NCBI GenBank assembly: GCA_016793585.1
Contig: JAEUJR010000199.1
Location: forward strand, 1 to 8,480
Source: Archangium sp.
GTDB taxonomy: Bacteria; Myxococcota; Myxococcia; Myxococcales; Myxococcaceae
DNA length: 8,480 bases
Direction: 5' to 3'
Shown: positions 5,980 through 8,480 of the stretch, piece after piece
Position numbering within the stretch: position 1 is the stretch's first letter
How the letters are laid out: each line of letters opens with the position of its first letter
Translations under genes and position numbers: made by a program
The notes under the pieces: model-generated
What the model was told of the DNA's origin: nothing
The model's input: only the letters and a program-made list of their open reading frames with translations
Databases searched by the model: none

Positions 5980-6852
5980 TCACACCATGAGCGCTTTGAC
6001 GCGGTCGCCGAGGCCGCCAGAGAGCCGCTGCAGCACGTTGTCGTCGATGCCGAGCAGCGAGCGGCCGATCATCACCAGGGCGTCGACGTCTGATGCGTCG
6101 ATCTTGCCGACGTAGATGCCTTCCTTCTTCGCGAGCGCATTGGCGAACCGCACGCAGTTGCCCACCGACACGCGCTCGGCCGAGTTGTACTCGCTGCAGT
6201 CTTGAATCGCCGACGCGACGGTCTCGGGCAGGCCCCACTTCTGGGCGAGCGCCACGCCGATCGGCCGGTGCACCTTCTGCAGCACGTCGACCCACGCGTC
6301 CGGGTCGATCCACACGTTGGTCCTCGTGCCGACGACGTTCTTCTCGGCCTCGAGCAAGAGGAACGCGACCACGGGTTTGCCGATGTCGTGCAGCAGCCCT
6401 GCCAGATAGGCGGCCTCGGTCTCTGCGACGCCGCAGAGCGCCGCCACGTCACGCGACAGCATCGCCACCGCCAGCGAGTGCTCCCAGAGCCCCCGCGTGT
6501 GCTCACCGATGCGCGGGTCTCTCGACTCGAACAACCGGTGCGCTGAGATCTCGACGAGCAGCGACTTGAACTTCTCGACGCCCAGCCGGGTGAGCGCCTG
6601 GGGCAGGCTTCGAGCCCGCTCCATGCCGCCGTGTTGCACCGAGTTGGCCGCGCGCAGCACGCGGGCGGCGATCACCGTGTCGCGCTCGACGAGCGGCGTC
6701 GCGTCTTTCGGAGAAAACGATGGGTCACGCACCAGCTGCAGCACGCGCGTCACCACCGTCGGAGGCGCCGGCAACACCAGCGAGTTGTCGGCGATCTTCT
6801 TCGAGAGGATCGCCTGCACCTGCTCGCCCAGCTTTTCTGCCACGACTGCCAT
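5980..6852 (-). CDS. HDOD-domain signalling protein (degenerate HD ligand set)
   Basis: A 290-aa protein with an HDOD domain over residues about 20-245. Family marks are VLRAANSVQHGG (65-76), SLPQALTRLGVEKFKSLL (82-99), WEHSLAVAMLS (H125), GLLHDIGK (H155-D156) and HRPIGVALAQKWGLP (H195). The last two metal-ligand regions differ from the other HDOD protein here: D218-C219 replaces the His-His pair and N238 replaces the final Asp. It therefore looks like a classic non-enzymatic HDOD that acts by binding partners. The C-terminal 40 residues carry a conserved-looking LLGIDD stretch. The ATG at 6852 is preceded by GAGGAAGG about 6 nt upstream. It is 28 nt downstream of the REC-REC-STAS gene on the same strand and forms the end of that gene set. 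Confidence 0.91.
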   Translation of the reverse strand: MAVVAEKLGEQVQAILSKKIADNSLVLPAPPTVVTRVLQLVRDPSFSPKDATPLVERDTVIAARVLRAANSVQHGGMERARSLPQALTRLGVEKFKSLLVEISAHRLFESRDPRIGEHTRGLWEHSLAVAMLSRDVAALCGVAETEAAYLAGLLHDIGKPVVAFLLLEAEKNVVGTRTNVWIDPDAWVDVLQKVHRPIGVALAQKWGLPETVASAIQDCSEYNSAERVSVGNCVRFANALAKKEGIYVGKIDASDVDALVMIGRSLLGIDDNVLQRLSGGLGDRVKALMV

Positions 6853-6880
6853 GGCGAACCCTTCCTCTCTTCCTGCCAGC

Positions 6881-8014
6881 TCAGGCCGCGCGGGCCTCCG
6901 TCACCGAGTTGCAGACGGTCATCTTCGCGGTCTCGTCGAACTTCTTGAGCAGCGCGCTGTGGTCGGCCCCCGCGACGAGCTTGAGCTCGATGCCGCGCTT
7001 CTGGGCTTCCTTCTTCATGTCGATCACCAGCCGCGGCGTGCGGTCGGGCTTCAGCGGCGAGTTGGTGAGATCGATGATCACCTGGTCGTGACAGGCCGCG
7101 GCGATCTTCTCGATCTGCTCCTCGAGCAGCTTGGCCACGCGCGAGAAGTACTTGTCGATGCGGTCGTCCTTGCCGGCGAACGCGCCCACCTTGAGCAGGT
7201 TGTCGTCGGCGATGACCAGATCCTGATCGTTGAAGTACCGAATCAGGAAGTCCTCGATGCTGTCCTTGTCGAAGGGCTTGAAGATGACGTCGTCGAAGCC
7301 GAGCGCCTGCATCTCCTTCTGCACGTCGTTCGCGCTGCGCAGCGCCAGCGCGAGGAAGGCGGCGTGCTGCTGCAGTGAGCGCAGCTGATTCATCAGCGCG
7401 GCCGAGTTCACGTCGGGAATGTCGGTGTCGATGAAGACGACCCGGAAGACCTTGTCGCGGCAGGCCTGCAACGCCGACGCTGCCGAGAGCGCCGCGCCGA
7501 CGGTCACGTGCTGCGGCACGATCGTCTTCAGCTTCTTGTGCACGTTCTCCATGTCGTCGATGACGAGCACGTCGATGAACTGCTTGCCGGTCGGGTCCAT
7601 TCGGCCCTGCGGCATCGCGGGCTCTCCGCTCATGGTGACGGGCATCGCCGGGGCGGCGATCTTCAGCACCTTCAGCGCCTTCGCCCGCAGCTCTTCGGGC
7701 TTGAAGGGCTTGAGCACGTAGTCCTCGATGCCCGCCTTCATCACGTCGACCATGATCGAGCGCTTCGACTCGCTGGTCAGCATGAGCACGGGCGTCTTGT
7801 TGCCCGCTTCGCGCATCTTCGCGAGCATGCCCGGCCCGTCGAGGTTGGGCATCGTGACGTCGAGAATCACCAGGTCGAAGGTGAGCTCTTCGAGCTTGGC
7901 CAGGCCCAGCACGCCGTCTTCGGCCTCGTCGACCTCGAACCCGAGATCGAGCATCTGTTTGGTGACGATGGTTCGAATCGCCTTGCTGTCATCGACGGTG
8001 AGTACGCGTGGCAT
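6881..8014 (-). CDS. Dual-receiver protein with a C-terminal STAS-like domain (REC-REC-STAS)
   Basis: A 377-aa multi-domain regulator. REC1 (about 1-120) is complete: D8, D9, phospho-acceptor D52 in ILDVTMPNLDG, T80 in MLTSES, and K102 in LKPF. A Met/Pro/Gly-rich linker covers about 121-145. REC2 (about 147-260) keeps D153-D154, D196 in FIDTDIPD and K246 in FKPF, but the switch Thr/Ser position reads Arg (R226). Residues about 266-377 look like a STAS domain: a strand-helix start (LLKVGAFAG), the DQVIIDLTNS strand at 310-319, then KRGIELKLVAG and VCNSVTEA. At the site where anti-anti-sigma factors carry the phosphorylated Ser after Asp, this protein has D324-R325-T326, so that phospho-switch is probably absent. 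The ATG has a GAGGA site 6 nt upstream. It lies 34 nt after the CheX-like gene and 28 nt before an HDOD gene, so all three are probably one operon. Confidence 0.88.
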   Translation of the reverse strand: MPRVLTVDDSKAIRTIVTKQMLDLGFEVDEAEDGVLGLAKLEELTFDLVILDVTMPNLDGPGMLAKMREAGNKTPVLMLTSESKRSIMVDVMKAGIEDYVLKPFKPEELRAKALKVLKIAAPAMPVTMSGEPAMPQGRMDPTGKQFIDVLVIDDMENVHKKLKTIVPQHVTVGAALSAASALQACRDKVFRVVFIDTDIPDVNSAALMNQLRSLQQHAAFLALALRSANDVQKEMQALGFDDVIFKPFDKDSIEDFLIRYFNDQDLVIADDNLLKVGAFAGKDDRIDKYFSRVAKLLEEQIEKIAAACHDQVIIDLTNSPLKPDRTPRLVIDMKKEAQKRGIELKLVAGADHSALLKKFDETAKMTVCNSVTEARAA

Positions 8015-8048
8015 GGTCGTTCCTCTGCGGTGAAAAAGGGGTGGGCGG

Positions 8049-8480
8049 TTACTCGCGCGGGTGGGTGGTGATCTGCACTTCGAGCTCGACGTCGGCCTCG
8101 GTCGCTCGCAGCGTGATGCACTGCGACTTCATGATCGCGGCCGACCACGACTCATCGGCCGTGAGGATCTTCGGAAGCCCCAGCGCCTGATCGAGCGACA
8201 TCGCGCGCTTCACCTGGCCGGCGGTGATGTTGGCGATCTCACGCAGCGTGTCCTCCATCATCGACGTGTCGACGTCGGTCGGAGACACCATGAAGAGCCG
8301 GGCGCCCAGCTTCTCGCAGCTCTGCTTGTCCGAGGTGACGACGACCGAGACTGGCGTCGCGCCGGGAATCGGCAGCACCGCCCTTCGAAAGGGCACCTTC
8401 ATCGTCGGCCCCCGCGCGAGCGCGAACTTGAGGTTCATCATCGTGCCCGTGACGCTGTTGACCATCGTCGTGATGGAGTC
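8049..8480 (-). CDS. CheX-like phosphatase domain protein (5' end beyond the window)
   Basis: The frame is open through the right edge and ends at TAA (8049-8051), giving at least 143 residues. An internal ATG at 8463-8465 exists, but the frame continues upstream of it without a stop, so the true start is probably off the window. The segment EDTLREIANITAGQVKRAM (codons near 8212-8255) holds the D-x3-E-x2-N pattern of the CheC/CheX/FliY family, where the Glu (8238-8240) and Asn (8229-8231) carry out hydrolysis of the CheY phosphate. It is followed by a Pro 19 residues later. The early part (VTGTMMNLKFALARG) fits the first strand-helix region of CheX. It has one E-x2-N site only, like CheX. It leads the minus-strand set ahead of a dual receiver, so the likely substrate is that receiver or the CheY-like protein. 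Confidence 0.8.
   Translation of the reverse strand, partial: DSITTMVNSVTGTMMNLKFALARGPTMKVPFRRAVLPIPGATPVSVVVTSDKQSCEKLGARLFMVSPTDVDTSMMEDTLREIANITAGQVKRAMSLDQALGLPKILTADESWSAAIMKSQCITLRATEADVELEVQITTHPRE

Noticed and set aside
6497..7378. Open frame of 293 codons on the + strand opposite the HDOD and REC-REC-STAS genes
   Set aside because: It spans the gap between two real - strand genes and reads as a complement shadow with low-complexity Leu/Val/Glu content.

Overview
The window is GC-rich, gene-dense DNA that looks like part of a Myxococcota (myxobacteria-like, former deltaproteobacterial) chromosome. This rests on the strong preference for G/C at third codon positions, the small Cys-rich lipoproteins, the TPR and ASH-type envelope proteins, and the mix of FlhG-like, CheY-like, HDOD and CheX-like regulators. 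The species assignment is an inference; no rRNA or tRNA gene is present to fix it. I see no mobile element, CRISPR array or tRNA.

Region 1 (1-1286, + strand) holds metabolic housekeeping genes. It has the last 16 codons of dapB (lysine/diaminopimelate pathway), an FAH-family hydrolase that starts 2 nt after the dapB stop, and folK (folate pathway), which overlaps the hydrolase by a GTGA. Region 2 (1384-3607, + strand) is an envelope block. It has two tandem paralogous Cys-rich lipoproteins overlapping by ATGA, an exported TPR protein with a good Shine-Dalgarno site, and a small ASH/DUF1573-like lipoprotein overlapping the TPR gene by ATGA.

Region 3 (about 3701-8480) is a signalling block made of two convergent gene sets. 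The + strand set is a FlhG/MinD-like ATPase, a single-domain CheY-like receiver, and an HDOD protein overlapping cheY by ATGA. The - strand set, read from the right edge inward, is a CheX-like phosphatase (5' end off the window), a REC-REC-STAS-like protein, and a second HDOD protein. The two HDOD genes meet tail to tail across a 132-nt gap that contains a nested inverted repeat, a possible shared terminator.

The likely logic of region 3 is as follows. Receiver proteins are phosphorylated by kinases not in the window and are dephosphorylated by the CheX-like protein. The HDOD proteins act as outputs or scaffolds, and the FlhG-like ATPase may contribute placement or second-messenger input. No histidine kinase, CheA, MCP or flagellar gene is visible, so partners must lie elsewhere. 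The most unusual points are the mirrored layout with an HDOD gene ending each arm, the REC-REC-STAS-like fusion, the contrast between an HDOD protein that keeps a full set of HD-type metal-ligand candidates and one that lost several, and the Cys-pattern-conserved lipoprotein pair.
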